From Nitrospirota bacterium (lineage in GTDB: Bacteria; Nitrospirota; Nitrospiria; SBBL01; JAADHI01): 42,291 nucleotides of DNA. Position numbers and translations under genes: made by a program. This document shows, one piece after another, positions 15,735 to 24,748 of the stretch. Within the stretch, counting starts at the first letter, position 1. Every line of letters starts with the position of its first letter. The stretch lies in NCBI GenBank assembly GCA_029261215.1, contig JAJDBT010000080.1:1-42291 (forward strand). The letters run 5' to 3'. The notes under the pieces are model-generated. The model was not told the origin of the DNA. It did not search any database and worked only from the letters and a program-made list of their open reading frames with translations.

Positions 15735-18653
15735 TTATTCCCGTCTTAAAAAGGACGGAACATCTTCCACAACAACAGGTTGACTAAAATAGTAACCTTG
15801 CGCCTCATTGCAGTCGATGGCTTTTAAAAAAGCCCACTGCTCTTTTGTTTCAACCCCTTCTGCAACCACCCCGACCTGCAGACTTTTTCCCAGCGCATTG
15901 ACCGCACGTGTGATGGCGACGTCATTAAGATCTTGAGGAATATCCCTTACAAATGATTTATCAATCTTTAAGCGATTGATGGGGAGCCGTTTCAAATAAC
16001 TCAAAGAAGAATACCCGGTTCCAAAATCGTCAATCGCAATTGTCACACCCATTTGAGAGAGTTCATCGAGTATACGAACCACCTGATCCATCCGTTGCAT
16101 GATGGCACTTTCAGTGATTTCAATTTCCAAACGCTCAGGGGCGAGTTTTGTTTTTTCTAAAATACGAACAATGGTGTCAACAATATTCCCACGCTGGAAC
16201 TGAACTCCCGACATATTCACGGCAACACGCTGTAATTTTAAACCCCCTTTAATCCATCGCTGCATTTGTTCACAGGCCGTTTCAAGCACCCATTCACCAA
16301 TCAGTAAAATAAGATTCGACTCTTCTGAAAAAGGAATAAACTTATCGGGCAAAATCAGACCCAGCTTCGGGTGGTTCCATCGGATCAGTGCTTCGAGATT
16401 TGTGACTTCACCGCTTGCTAGGGAATACTGCGGCTGATAATGGAGCACCAATTCATTTTCTTTAAGGGCATAATGAAGTTCGCTTTCCAGGGTCAAGCGC
16501 TTAAAAGCAGCCTGCGTCATTTCTCTGGTATAGAATTGGAAATTATTTCGACCTTCTTCTTTTGCACGATACATCGCAGCATCTGCATTACTGATGAGCG
16601 TTTCACTGTTACGAGCATCCTTGGGGTACAGACTAATGCCCATACTAATACTCAGATGCAGGCAGTGTTCCTCGACTTTAAAAGGATTAGCAAAAGCCAT
16701 AATGAGTTTATGTGCCAAAACAACCACATCAAGCGCCTGCTGACTTTCCTCCATAATAATAACAAACTCATCTCCACCGTGACGGGCCACCGTGTCCACA
16801 TCTCGAATATTTTCTTTAATCCGTTTAGCCACTTTTTGTAAAATGACATCTCCCATCGGATGACCAAGGCTGTCGTTAATATTCTTGAAATGATCTAAAT
16901 CAAGAAAAATGAGACCCACCTGTTGTTTATCACGCTGCGCCCGCCTTAGAGCATGATCAAGACGATCATTAAACAGGATGCGGTTGGGTAATCCCGTTAA
17001 AGGGTCATGATGAGCCAAAAAATCAATCTTTTCCTGCGACTTTTTGATCATTGAAATATCTGAAAAAACAGAAACATAATTAAGAACCGCTTGATCTTGA
17101 TCACGCACAGTCGATATCGTCTGCCAGACAGGGTAGATCTCGCCATTCTTGCGTTTATTCCAAATCTCGCCTTGCCACATGCCTTTGTTACGAATATCTT
17201 GCCACATGCTTTTATAGAATTTTTCCCCATGTTTTCCCGATTTTGAAAACCCAGGGTCATTGCCCAGGACTTCTTCCCGTTCATACCCTGTAATTCTAGA
17301 ATAGGCCCGGTTCACCTCAATAATTTTATTGTGTTGATCTGTCACCTCAATTGCATCTGCAGTGTTATCTACAATGACAGCAGATTGCCGCAGTTTTTCC
17401 TCAATGACTTTTTGTTCTGTAATATCCTGGACAATCCCGAAAGAACGCACAGCATTTCCGGATGGCCCATAATATGTTTCACAACGTTCATTCACGTATT
17501 TAATGGAGCCGTCTTTTAATAAGAGGCGATGAGAAATATTATAGGTTTTTTTTTGCTGAATCGATGCCCGAAAAGTCTGCTCAACTTGCTCCCGGTCATC
17601 CGGGTGCACCATCTGGAAAAATCCCTCAAGTGTGGGTAGAAATTCCTGAGACTGCCCAAAAATGCGATACACTTCATCTGACCATGTTAAGGTATTTTCG
17701 TCAAAATTGAGTTCCCAGTTCCCAATGTGGGCAATTCGTTGGGCTTCCGCCAGTGCAGATTCTTTTTTATGAAGCTCCTGGATACTTAAAAATATGCTCA
17801 ATGCCTCTGTCAACTGCTGTGTGATCTCGTAAAATAACTGCCTATCCTCTTCCAAAAAAACATATGGTTTGGCGCAATGATGAATTCCAAATAACCAGGG
17901 TTTCCCAACTTTAGGTTTAATGCACATCACCAACATCGACTGGATGTGAAATTCAACATTGATCGGCAAATGGTCTTCGGGCCACCCTGTCTCAGAATCG
18001 TAGGCATTTGGGTGCTCCGAGAAGAGCGCTCGACGAAATACTTCTGCAATGGCGGGGACAATCGGGACGGCCAGATTTTGTCTGTCCGCGCCTGGCCACT
18101 CACTCCGAGTGACCTCTTTGATGGCTTTGAATGTTTCCGCATCGGGATCGCAAGGGTAAATGAGCCAAGCCCGGTCACAGGCAAAGGTTTTGAGAACAAC
18201 CCCAAGCACCTCCTCCAGCATTTCCTCCTGATGACCCGCTTTCAAGGCGATGTAACTGACATGCTTTAAGATTTTGTTGCGCTGTTCAATCTTGTACTGG
18301 TGCGTTACATCAATGACAAACCCTTCTAAAAAAAGAAGAACCCCTTTCTCAGAATAGACACCCTGTCCTTCTCCCCAAACCCATTTTTTTTCGCCAGTGG
18401 CAGTAACCAATCGGAATTCCAGGGTGTAGGGTTCTTTTTTACTGATTCCACGTTGAACCCTTTCTCGAACCCTCTCCCGATCTTCCGGGTCAATTAAGTG
18501 AGCATAATGAAAATTCCCAGAGGTCAGGTCATTAATGGGATATCCTGTCAAATGCAAGCAGCCCGCATTCGCAAACAAAAATGTCCAATGCTCATCATTT
18601 TGGCAACGATAAACCAGACCAGGCAGATGATCTACTACTGTTAACGGCATCAT
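15735..18653 (-). CDS. PAS-GAF-PAS-PAS-GGDEF-EAL cyclic-di-GMP turnover protein
   Basis: A 972-aa soluble sensor. Domains in order: PAS (about 5-120), GAF-like (130-295), PAS (300-420), PAS (425-540), GGDEF (545-705) and EAL (715-965). The cyclase motif is an exact GGDEF near residue 624, with an inhibitory I-site RDVD just before it. The phosphodiesterase has EAL near 752, NMSG, EITES, DDFGTGYSSL, KIDKSF and EGVET, so both active sites look complete. No membrane helix was seen, so signals are probably cytosolic small molecules or redox state. It is monocistronic. The ATG at 18653 follows AAGGGG, and a small dyad lies just upstream at 18670-18684. Confidence 0.93.
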   Translation of the reverse strand: MMPLTVVDHLPGLVYRCQNDEHWTFLFANAGCLHLTGYPINDLTSGNFHYAHLIDPEDRERVRERVQRGISKKEPYTLEFRLVTATGEKKWVWGEGQGVYSEKGVLLFLEGFVIDVTHQYKIEQRNKILKHVSYIALKAGHQEEMLEEVLGVVLKTFACDRAWLIYPCDPDAETFKAIKEVTRSEWPGADRQNLAVPIVPAIAEVFRRALFSEHPNAYDSETGWPEDHLPINVEFHIQSMLVMCIKPKVGKPWLFGIHHCAKPYVFLEEDRQLFYEITQQLTEALSIFLSIQELHKKESALAEAQRIAHIGNWELNFDENTLTWSDEVYRIFGQSQEFLPTLEGFFQMVHPDDREQVEQTFRASIQQKKTYNISHRLLLKDGSIKYVNERCETYYGPSGNAVRSFGIVQDITEQKVIEEKLRQSAVIVDNTADAIEVTDQHNKIIEVNRAYSRITGYEREEVLGNDPGFSKSGKHGEKFYKSMWQDIRNKGMWQGEIWNKRKNGEIYPVWQTISTVRDQDQAVLNYVSVFSDISMIKKSQEKIDFLAHHDPLTGLPNRILFNDRLDHALRRAQRDKQQVGLIFLDLDHFKNINDSLGHPMGDVILQKVAKRIKENIRDVDTVARHGGDEFVIIMEESQQALDVVVLAHKLIMAFANPFKVEEHCLHLSISMGISLYPKDARNSETLISNADAAMYRAKEEGRNNFQFYTREMTQAAFKRLTLESELHYALKENELVLHYQPQYSLASGEVTNLEALIRWNHPKLGLILPDKFIPFSEESNLILLIGEWVLETACEQMQRWIKGGLKLQRVAVNMSGVQFQRGNIVDTIVRILEKTKLAPERLEIEITESAIMQRMDQVVRILDELSQMGVTIAIDDFGTGYSSLSYLKRLPINRLKIDKSFVRDIPQDLNDVAITRAVNALGKSLQVGVVAEGVETKEQWAFLKAIDCNEAQGYYFSQPVVVEDVPSFLRRE

Positions 18654-19321
18654 AATTCCCCTTCGTCACCGTATTATCAATACGTGTTTTAGACACCCGA
18701 TTTTTTTCGAAATCAGCTAAAAGAGCGCCATACCTCAATACCATAAAGAACGGCCATTGCCTTTACAGCTTAATGAAAACACATCTTTAATTGTCTGCCA
18801 CGATACAGACTTTTGTAGTAAAAAAATGGGAATATAGAGCGGACTAGCGCTCCTGGGTTTACGACATAATGCGTTTATTATAATTTATTTTCAATAAAAA
18901 TCAAAGAAAATATACAAACTGTCTTAATTTTCAAGGTCAACCCCGATCTTTCCAGACTCATTAAAGAAACAACTCGTTGTTCCCCTCCCTTTTCTAAAAC
19001 TTAAACACAACAACAAAGAGGAGGGCGTTCAATATTTTGTGTCACTTAGGCCAAGGGGATTGACTTAGATTTTATTAAGGAATGAGCAAAGAAGAAAATG
19101 GTTTTGATTTTCAAGACAATTTTCTCAATCAGAACCGTCTCTTGAAGCTTCTGTATTTGGACCCTCAGAACGCGAAAAAGGGACAATCCCGATTCAATAT
19201 AGCTGCTTCAGGTGTTCAAGCGCACTCCATTGGCGGTGAAAGGTAGGCGTTAGGGATTAGGGCATTAGTGAAGCGGACACCCTGTTCTCTGACGTAACAT
19301 CCTGAAAACGATCACAGAACC
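18654..19321. other. 668-bp AT-rich intergenic region
   Basis: This gap separates the GGDEF/EAL gene and the LuxR gene, both on the minus strand. It includes a dyad CGTATT-ATC-AATACG at 18670-18684 in the GGDEF/EAL leader, a small hairpin GTCTG-N8-CAGAC at 18793-18810 followed by TTTTG, and GAGCG-N6-CGCTC at 18837-18852. A 54-codon plus-strand frame (19082-19246) has AAGGA placed too close to its ATG and no recognisable motif. No RNA gene was recognised. Confidence 0.5.
18670..18684. promoter_or_regulatory. Dyad overlapping the GGDEF/EAL gene leader
   Basis: CGTATT-ATC-AATACG is a 15-base inverted repeat 17 bases before the start codon. On the minus strand it contains GATAAT, a possible -10 box, but no good -35 was found. 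A repressor bound here would block the gene. Confidence 0.3.
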
Positions 19322-20005
19322 TTATTCTGCATCCAGTTTTCCAACAATACCTGCACGGGTGTGAACACCCACTTTACTCATGATCCGCTTGAGATGATCT
19401 TTTACAGTATGGACACCAATGTCCAATGCGCAGGCAATCTCCTTATTGGTGTATCCTTTCCTAATATAAAAAAGCACTGACTTCTCTCTAGGGGTAAAAT
19501 AGGGGGACGACGTCGAAGTCGCTGGAACACGTTGACTATGCTTCACTTTTTCGACTAATACCATGACCAGGTGCTGCGTTTCGCCAGTACCGTTTAAGAG
19601 AAGCCCCCGAAAAGAAACAACTGAGCCACAATACGGAAATAATACGGTTGGAGATGCTATCGGCCGTTCTATCACTGGAAGTCGCTCACGCGACAACACC
19701 AATTCCCGTAATCCACTCAACAATACTTTCAGGCGTCTTGCCGTTTCAAAGTCTTTTGATGTCACTTGATCGTTATTTAAAAGGGCCAATGGGGAGCCTT
19801 TCGTCCTGCTTAAAAAAAGGATTTCGTCTCGATGTCCGATAATCAGAACATCAGGGGTACTCCGCTGCCGAATCACATCAACACTTGCAAGAGCCTCTCG
19901 TTTCAACTCCGATGGATAGGATTCCGATACGCCAATAAAACCAGAATAGCCTTTCATTCCAGATTCTAAAACCAGGTTTTGCCCGTTTGATTCCAAAAGC
20001 GACAT
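19322..20005 (-). CDS. LuxR-type transcription regulator with unknown sensor domain
   Basis: A 227-aa protein. The last 60 residues are a LuxR/GerE helix-turn-helix: FTPREKSVLFYIRKGYTNKE followed by IACALDIGVHTVKDHLKRIM. The N-terminal 160 residues lack the receiver aspartate pocket and show no autoinducer-domain motif that I recognise. They may be PAS-like (CGSVVSFRGLLL before the linker). It would bind DNA as a dimer in response to an unknown signal. It starts 24 bp after the 155-aa protein, and both genes have a G-rich SD (GGGGGGA and GGGGGA), so they form an operon. Likely targets include the palindromes at 20608-20798, but this is inference. Confidence 0.85.
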   Translation of the reverse strand: MSLLESNGQNLVLESGMKGYSGFIGVSESYPSELKREALASVDVIRQRSTPDVLIIGHRDEILFLSRTKGSPLALLNNDQVTSKDFETARRLKVLLSGLRELVLSRERLPVIERPIASPTVLFPYCGSVVSFRGLLLNGTGETQHLVMVLVEKVKHSQRVPATSTSSPYFTPREKSVLFYIRKGYTNKEIACALDIGVHTVKDHLKRIMSKVGVHTRAGIVGKLDAE

Positions 20006-20029
20006 GATTTCCCCCCTATGTTTAAATGT

Positions 20030-20497
20030 TTACAGTTCCAATTGAAAAATATTGCATTCCTTTTTTAACAACCCCAGTCTTGAATTCAATGAGTCCAAAG
20101 CCTGAGACAACCGCTTCCTGTCATCCGGCAAAGTCTGGTCGATAATTTCATCCGTCAATTTCAAAAGACCACGCACCCATACCGGGTTTAAGAGCAAGTT
20201 AAAGGCGACCATCGCAATTTCTTTGCCCATGTCTTCCAGTTTCGCTCCTGCTTCTTTTTTTGAAATATCGATATAATGCAATTGTTTGTATATTTTTCGT
20301 CGATACCGTTCTGGGCAAATGCGACAGGCCTCTATTTCTTTCAATAACTTTGTTTTATTTTCTCGTAATGCCCTGAGACATTGCGTTTCATACTCAACAT
20401 TTTTTCGTGGTTTCGGTGTGTTTTCCCCAAATAAATCAGAGATGTCTTCAAATTTGTATTCAAGCCCATTGCGATATTTCGTCTTGCTTCCAGTCAT
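20030..20497 (-). CDS. Hypothetical protein, 155 aa
   Basis: I do not recognise a family. The protein is soluble, charged and mostly helical, with a basic N-terminus. A CxxC pair is in the motif EACRICPERYRRK (about 57-69), and a hydrophobic patch MVAFNLLLNPVWVRGLLKLT sits around 95-114. There is no signal peptide. The ATG is well supported by AGGGGGA seven bases upstream. It is first in an operon with the LuxR-type regulator. It could be a cofactor, anti-activator or signalling partner of that regulator, but nothing in the sequence proves this. Confidence 0.7.
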   Translation of the reverse strand: MTGSKTKYRNGLEYKFEDISDLFGENTPKPRKNVEYETQCLRALRENKTKLLKEIEACRICPERYRRKIYKQLHYIDISKKEAGAKLEDMGKEIAMVAFNLLLNPVWVRGLLKLTDEIIDQTLPDDRKRLSQALDSLNSRLGLLKKECNIFQLEL

Positions 20498-20607
20498 TGA
20501 TTTCCCCCTGAACTGACAATACGATATCCAGTGATACCCGCCTCAACGTGATGACACGGAAACAAAGCAATCCATATGCCTTACACCATTTAAAGCATTT
20601 ATTATCC

Positions 20608-20634
20608 AATATATTGAATAACTCTCAATATATT
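20608..20634. promoter_or_regulatory. Inverted repeat AATATATTGA-N7-TCAATATATT
   Basis: Two perfect 10-base arms (20608-20617 and 20625-20634) flank ATAACTC. Size and spacing suit a dimeric regulator. It lies about 110 bp upstream of the 155-aa gene. Confidence 0.45.
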
Positions 20635-20666
20635 CCTCTTTGTTTTCTAAAACGATTGCACAATCA

Positions 20667-20712
20667 TTCCGGTTTCTGGAATATAGATGGAAGGCCCTTC
20701 CGAAAACTGGAA
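20667..20712. promoter_or_regulatory. Two phased TTCCG-N4-CTGGAA sites with a central dyad
   Basis: TTCCG-GTTT-CTGGAA is at 20667-20681 and TTCCG-AAAA-CTGGAA at 20698-20712, spaced 31 bp start to start, or about three helical turns. Between and overlapping them is GGAAGG-C-CCTTCC at 20689-20701. The conserved halves and variable centres suggest operator sites rather than a chance repeat. Confidence 0.5.
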
Positions 20713-20766
20713 TCCCAAGATAAAATTCAGATTCTTTGAGTATTTAGGCCTATTGAATGAATGATC

Positions 20767-20798
20767 AATAAATAACACTATATATAGTGTTATTTATT
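20767..20798. repeat. Perfect 32-bp AT-rich palindrome
   Basis: All 16 base pairs match around the centre at 20782/20783, with the core CACTATATATAGTG. It sits 120 bp before smc. It could be an operator, a cruciform or a bidirectional transcription-stop hairpin (A-rich on one side, T-rich on the other). Confidence 0.6.
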
Positions 20799-20918
20799 TC
20801 TAACTATACTGCATAATGGATCTTACGCTTTACAAGTGATTTGGGATATGCTATTACACTTTCAGGCTGAGGAGGCTCAGCTTTTCTTTTATTTTGCTTT
20901 TCACTATTCAGGTCGGAC

Positions 20919-23900
20919 ATGCGTCTCAAACGTTTAGAAGTTTTTGGATTTAAATCTTTTTTTGATAAAACAGTCGTCACTTTTAGAAAAGGGATTACGG
21001 GAATTGTCGGGCCGAATGGCTGCGGAAAAAGCAACTTTTCAGACGCGATCCTTTGGGTGCTCGGCGAACAAAGTCCAAAAAGCCTCCGTGGAGAACGGAT
21101 GGAAGATGTCATTTTCAGCGGAACCGAGCACAGAAAACCGCTTTCGCTCGCGGAGGTCTCCCTAACCATTGGCGATATCGCGAATGAATTGCCCCCGCCC
21201 TATACGGTGTATTCCGAGTTGACCTTCAGCCGTCGGCTTTACCGTTCGGGTGAAAGTGAATATCTCATCAATAAAACGCCTTGCCGTCTTAAGGATATCC
21301 GGGATTTGCTGATTGATATGGGTGCCGGCTATCACGCGCATACCATTATCGAACAGGGAAAAGTGGATGACATCATCACCGCTACGCCAATGCAGCGCAG
21401 GGAAATTGTTGAAGAAGCGGCCGGAATAGCAAAGTACCGATTAAGAAAAGTAGAAGCCTTACGAAAACTTGAGGCGACGGAACGAAACCTCACGCGTGTT
21501 TCAGACATAATCGGGGAAATAAAACGCCAGCGAAATGCACTTGATCGTCAGGCAAAAAAGGCAGAAAAATGCCAGGAGGCGACAGAAGCCCTCAAAGTGC
21601 TGGAGTTACAGATTGCGCGTCATGAATGGCTGAGCTGGCAATCGGAAGAAAGAGACCTCCAGGAAGAGGAAAAGCATCTTCAAGTCCAAACATCAGAACT
21701 TTCAGCCCGCCTGGCCGCCGTAGAAACAGCGCAAACACAGCATAAACTCACATTGACCGAAAAAGAAGACGCCTTGGGAGAATTAAGCCGAGAAATCTCC
21801 GAGGTAGAAAAAAATATCCAGCGATGGGAAGGAAAGATCGAAACAATTCGCGCACAACGCCAGGAATGGCATGAAACAGACTTAAGAACCGAACAAACGC
21901 TCAGTGAAGTGCAGCAAGAGATGAGTACGCTTGACTCAGAGTCGGCCACGCTTGAGGGAGAATTACACATCATTACAGAAACCCTGCCCGTTGCAGAGCG
22001 ATCGTTAGCAGAACATGAGGAACAAAGAGCCGACCTCGAAGCCGCCGTGCTTTCTGAAAATGCAGCACTTGAGCGGGCCAAGGTCGAGATCTTTGACCTC
22101 AGTGCCCAGTTAACAACTTCAAAAAACAATCTTCTTCATTTTCAAAACCGCAAAGACATGCTCTTTAAACAAAAAGAGCGCCTTCGTCATGAGCGGGAAA
22201 TACTCGAAGAAAAACAGAGGAATGCGGCAATCGCATCAGAAAAAACCAGCACGACGCTTAAGAAAAATCAAGGCGCCTTGACTGAGTTTCGTCACGAGCG
22301 GGAGGAAAAAACCAGCCTTCTCAATCAAGTCGAAGCCTCGATTCAAGTCAAAGAAAAACAGCTGTTTCAGGTGAAAGAGCAGTGGGGAGAGGTCAAATCC
22401 CAGGTCGCCTCCCATGAAGGATTTTACCGGGGTTTCTTAAACAAACGGGAAGGCAGTGAAAATCTCCTACTCCAACTCGAAGGATTGCAGGGGATGGTGG
22501 CTGATTTAATCGAAGTGCCCCCGAAATATGAACAAGCCCTTGAAGCCGCACTCGAAAGCAGACTGCGGGGGATTGTTGTCGAAGACCACGACGAAATCCA
22601 AAAGGGCATTAAACACCTCAGAGAAACAGAAATGGGCCGAGGCACCTTCTTTCCCCGCCACCCCCGCACAGGAAAACCCCGGCAAAAATTTTCAGTCACC
22701 CATGAAACCGAAGGTATTTTTGGCGCAGCCCTTGATCTGGTCACCATCAAACCTGGATATGAATCCATCGCCGAAGCCTTGCTGGAGGACATCGTGCTCA
22801 CCACTCATCTCGAAGCGGCGTTGCAGGCCTGGGGCCATCATCCAGAGATTTCCCTATGGGTCACTTTAGACGGAGAAATCATAGATCGATTTGGTGTCGT
22901 CTCCGGCGGTGAGCAGGGAAAAAAAGGCTTGCTCGGCCAAAAACGGGAGCTCCAACTGCTCACCAACGAAGCCAGTCGCCTTCAAAAAGAAACAGAGGGA
23001 CTGCAAGGTCAAATCAACGAACAGCAAGAAACGCTCAAGACAACACGCATCGCACTTGCAGGGCTGGAGGAGCAAATCCGTGCTTTGGATGTTGAGCTGG
23101 TCAAAGGGCAAAATGAGCAAAAAACCCTGGATTACGAACTGACACGGCTAGAGGGTGAGCTGGAAACGATCCTTTTTGAGCAGGAAGAGGGCAACAGGGA
23201 AGAAGAAACCCTGATCGAATCCATTGAAGCGGAACATCGCCTCATCACTGAAACAAATGAACTCAAACAAGAGAAAGAGGGTTCCCTTGACATGCTCAAC
23301 GAGGGCCTAAGTACAAACCGTGAGACACTGGGGAGCCTCAATGAAGCCGTGATGCAGCTTCGCATGCAAACCAATACCATCAAAGAACAACAACGGCACG
23401 CACTCGAAAAACAGGCCCGTATCCATCGTGAAAAAGAAAACCGCACAACACGGCTGAATGAAATGACCGCACTCAAGACAAAACTCCAGGAAAAGTTACG
23501 TCTGGGCCAGGGCGAAGAAGAAGAAGCCGCCGCCTCAATTGAAACCCTTGCCTCGGAACTCTCCACGCGAATGGAAACCCTGCGAAATGCGCAAGAGTCA
23601 CATGCAGATCTCTTAACCCTTCTGGACGATGCCCAAAAAGGTATTTCTTCTATTCGGTCAGGGTTGAATTTGGCGCACGAAGCGCAGCAGAAAAATGCGC
23701 TTCGAAAAGTCGCCGTCGAAATGAATCAGCAAAAAATTGAAGAAGCCATTGCCTCCCGATACCAAATCGACATTACAGGCGGCCTTGAGGTCTCTGATGA
23801 ATTACCGCTCGAAGCCGCAAAGGCGCAGGCCGAAACACTCCGACAACAACTTGAAACCATGGGGCCTGTGAATCTGGCCGCCATAGAGGAATACAAAGAA

Positions 23901-24506
23901 CTCGACACTCGTTTTCAATTTTTAAGTGAACAGGAAGAAGATCTGAACCAATCCATTCAAAGTCTGCATGAAGCCATTACTAAAATCAACAAAACCACAC
24001 GGGGTCTTTTTGTTGAAACCTTCCACACCTTGAATCAAAAATTTGGAGAGGTCTACGCCTCCTTTTTTGGGGGCGGTTCCGCTGAACTGGTGCTGCTCGA
24101 CGAAGCCCATCCGCTCGAGTCCGGCATCGAAATGCTTGCGCAGCCGCCGGGAAAAGGGAAACGGAATATCCTGCTTTTATCCGGAGGAGAAAAGGCACTC
24201 ACTGCCATTTCACTGCTCTTTGCCACCTTCTTAATTCATCCGACCCCCTTCTGTCTTTTGGATGAAATCGACGCGCCGCTGGATGAAGAAAACACCCGTC
24301 GTTTTGCGCAAACCCTTGAAAGCATGTCCGATCAGACCCAGTTCATCGTCGTCACCCATAACAAGCTTACAATGGAGATTGCGGATATTCTGTATGGGGT
24401 CACGATGGAAGAAACTGGCATTTCCAAACTGGTCTCAGTCAATCTTAAAAAAGAGCTGGATGAGAGTGAAGGGAACCCCGCAGAGACCATCACGATCTCT
24501 GGCTAA
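20919..24506 (+). CDS. smc: Chromosome segregation protein SMC
   Basis: A 1195-aa SMC ATPase, the usual length. Walker A GPNGCGKSN is at 31-39. Two long coiled-coil arms run about 170-500 and 670-1010, separated by the hinge (about 512-670). The ABC signature LLSGGEKALTA is near 1086 and Walker B CLLDEIDAPLDEEN near 1111. SMC forms a ring with ScpA and ScpB that loads near the origin and aligns the chromosome arms. ScpA and ScpB are not in the window. The start codon has a modest SD (AGGTCGG). It is transcribed divergently from the 155-aa/LuxR operon and ends against the zinc-ribbon gene with a hairpin over its stop codon. Confidence 0.97.
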   Translation: MRLKRLEVFGFKSFFDKTVVTFRKGITGIVGPNGCGKSNFSDAILWVLGEQSPKSLRGERMEDVIFSGTEHRKPLSLAEVSLTIGDIANELPPPYTVYSELTFSRRLYRSGESEYLINKTPCRLKDIRDLLIDMGAGYHAHTIIEQGKVDDIITATPMQRREIVEEAAGIAKYRLRKVEALRKLEATERNLTRVSDIIGEIKRQRNALDRQAKKAEKCQEATEALKVLELQIARHEWLSWQSEERDLQEEEKHLQVQTSELSARLAAVETAQTQHKLTLTEKEDALGELSREISEVEKNIQRWEGKIETIRAQRQEWHETDLRTEQTLSEVQQEMSTLDSESATLEGELHIITETLPVAERSLAEHEEQRADLEAAVLSENAALERAKVEIFDLSAQLTTSKNNLLHFQNRKDMLFKQKERLRHEREILEEKQRNAAIASEKTSTTLKKNQGALTEFRHEREEKTSLLNQVEASIQVKEKQLFQVKEQWGEVKSQVASHEGFYRGFLNKREGSENLLLQLEGLQGMVADLIEVPPKYEQALEAALESRLRGIVVEDHDEIQKGIKHLRETEMGRGTFFPRHPRTGKPRQKFSVTHETEGIFGAALDLVTIKPGYESIAEALLEDIVLTTHLEAALQAWGHHPEISLWVTLDGEIIDRFGVVSGGEQGKKGLLGQKRELQLLTNEASRLQKETEGLQGQINEQQETLKTTRIALAGLEEQIRALDVELVKGQNEQKTLDYELTRLEGELETILFEQEEGNREEETLIESIEAEHRLITETNELKQEKEGSLDMLNEGLSTNRETLGSLNEAVMQLRMQTNTIKEQQRHALEKQARIHREKENRTTRLNEMTALKTKLQEKLRLGQGEEEEAAASIETLASELSTRMETLRNAQESHADLLTLLDDAQKGISSIRSGLNLAHEAQQKNALRKVAVEMNQQKIEEAIASRYQIDITGGLEVSDELPLEAAKAQAETLRQQLETMGPVNLAAIEEYKELDTRFQFLSEQEEDLNQSIQSLHEAITKINKTTRGLFVETFHTLNQKFGEVYASFFGGGSAELVLLDEAHPLESGIEMLAQPPGKGKRNILLLSGGEKALTAISLLFATFLIHPTPFCLLDEIDAPLDEENTRRFAQTLESMSDQTQFIVVTHNKLTMEIADILYGVTMEETGISKLVSVNLKKELDESEGNPAETITISG

Positions 24507-24520
24507 GTTTTTTATTTTTT
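24481..24520 (+). terminator. Candidate intrinsic terminator of smc
   Basis: The stem CAGAGA (24481-24486) pairs with TCTCTG (24496-24501) around a nine-base loop and is followed within six bases by a T-rich run at 24508-24520. The stem lies inside the last smc codons. The gap before the T-run makes it imperfect. Confidence 0.4.
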
Positions 24521-24721
24521 GATAGAAGCGGGGTCAGAGCCGCTTTTGCCTAGGCGTCTTTCACGTTTTGAGCCCAGGGAACAGCCACAGCCCTGACAGA
24601 GATATTCGTAAATCTCGCCATGCGATAACACCAACAAGAGCCGTTCATCTACCGGCATCGCCTGTTTGCAGGTGTTGCAATACAATAGTGATGCTTTAAA
24701 CTGCTCGAAGCACTTTTCCAT
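24512..24721 (-). CDS. Small zinc-ribbon protein
   Basis: A 69-aa protein with two cysteine pairs, YCNTCK and LCQGCGC, about 26 residues apart, as in zinc ribbons. The C-terminus is basic. No further function can be read. I chose ATG 24721 over the adjacent GTG 24724; neither has a strong SD, and translation may be coupled to thiL, which ends 27 bases upstream. It is the last gene of the lon-thiL run and converges on smc. Confidence 0.6.
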   Translation of the reverse strand: MEKCFEQFKASLLYCNTCKQAMPVDERLLLVLSHGEIYEYLCQGCGCSLGSKRERRLGKSGSDPASIKK

Positions 24722-24748
24722 CACCCGATCCCGGCATTAAAAAATAGA

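Larger units (their letters stand above)
20498..20918. promoter_or_regulatory. 421-bp AT-rich regulatory region rich in palindromes
   Basis: This gap lies between the divergent 155-aa/LuxR operon and smc. It holds an inverted repeat at 20608-20634, a cluster of TTCC/GGAA dyads at 20667-20712 and a perfect 32-bp palindrome at 20767-20798. A 63-codon plus-strand frame at 20548-20739 has no motif or good ribosome site and I do not call it a gene. No tRNA or riboswitch was recognised. Confidence 0.55.

Noticed and set aside
19082-19246. 54-codon plus-strand frame in the 668-bp gap
   Set aside because: AAGGA is almost touching the ATG, and no family or structural signal was seen; possible but not supported.
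19250-19264. GTTAGGGATTAGGG repeat
   Set aside because: Two short TTAGGG-like units only; no longer array and no functional context.
20548-20739. 63-codon plus-strand frame in the palindrome-rich gap
   Set aside because: No ribosome site or recognisable motif, and it runs through the operator-like repeats.
21680-23566. Long minus-strand open frames inside smc (for example 21680-22129 and 23132-23566)
   Set aside because: They are Ser/Arg-rich shadows of the smc coiled coil, without SD or motifs.
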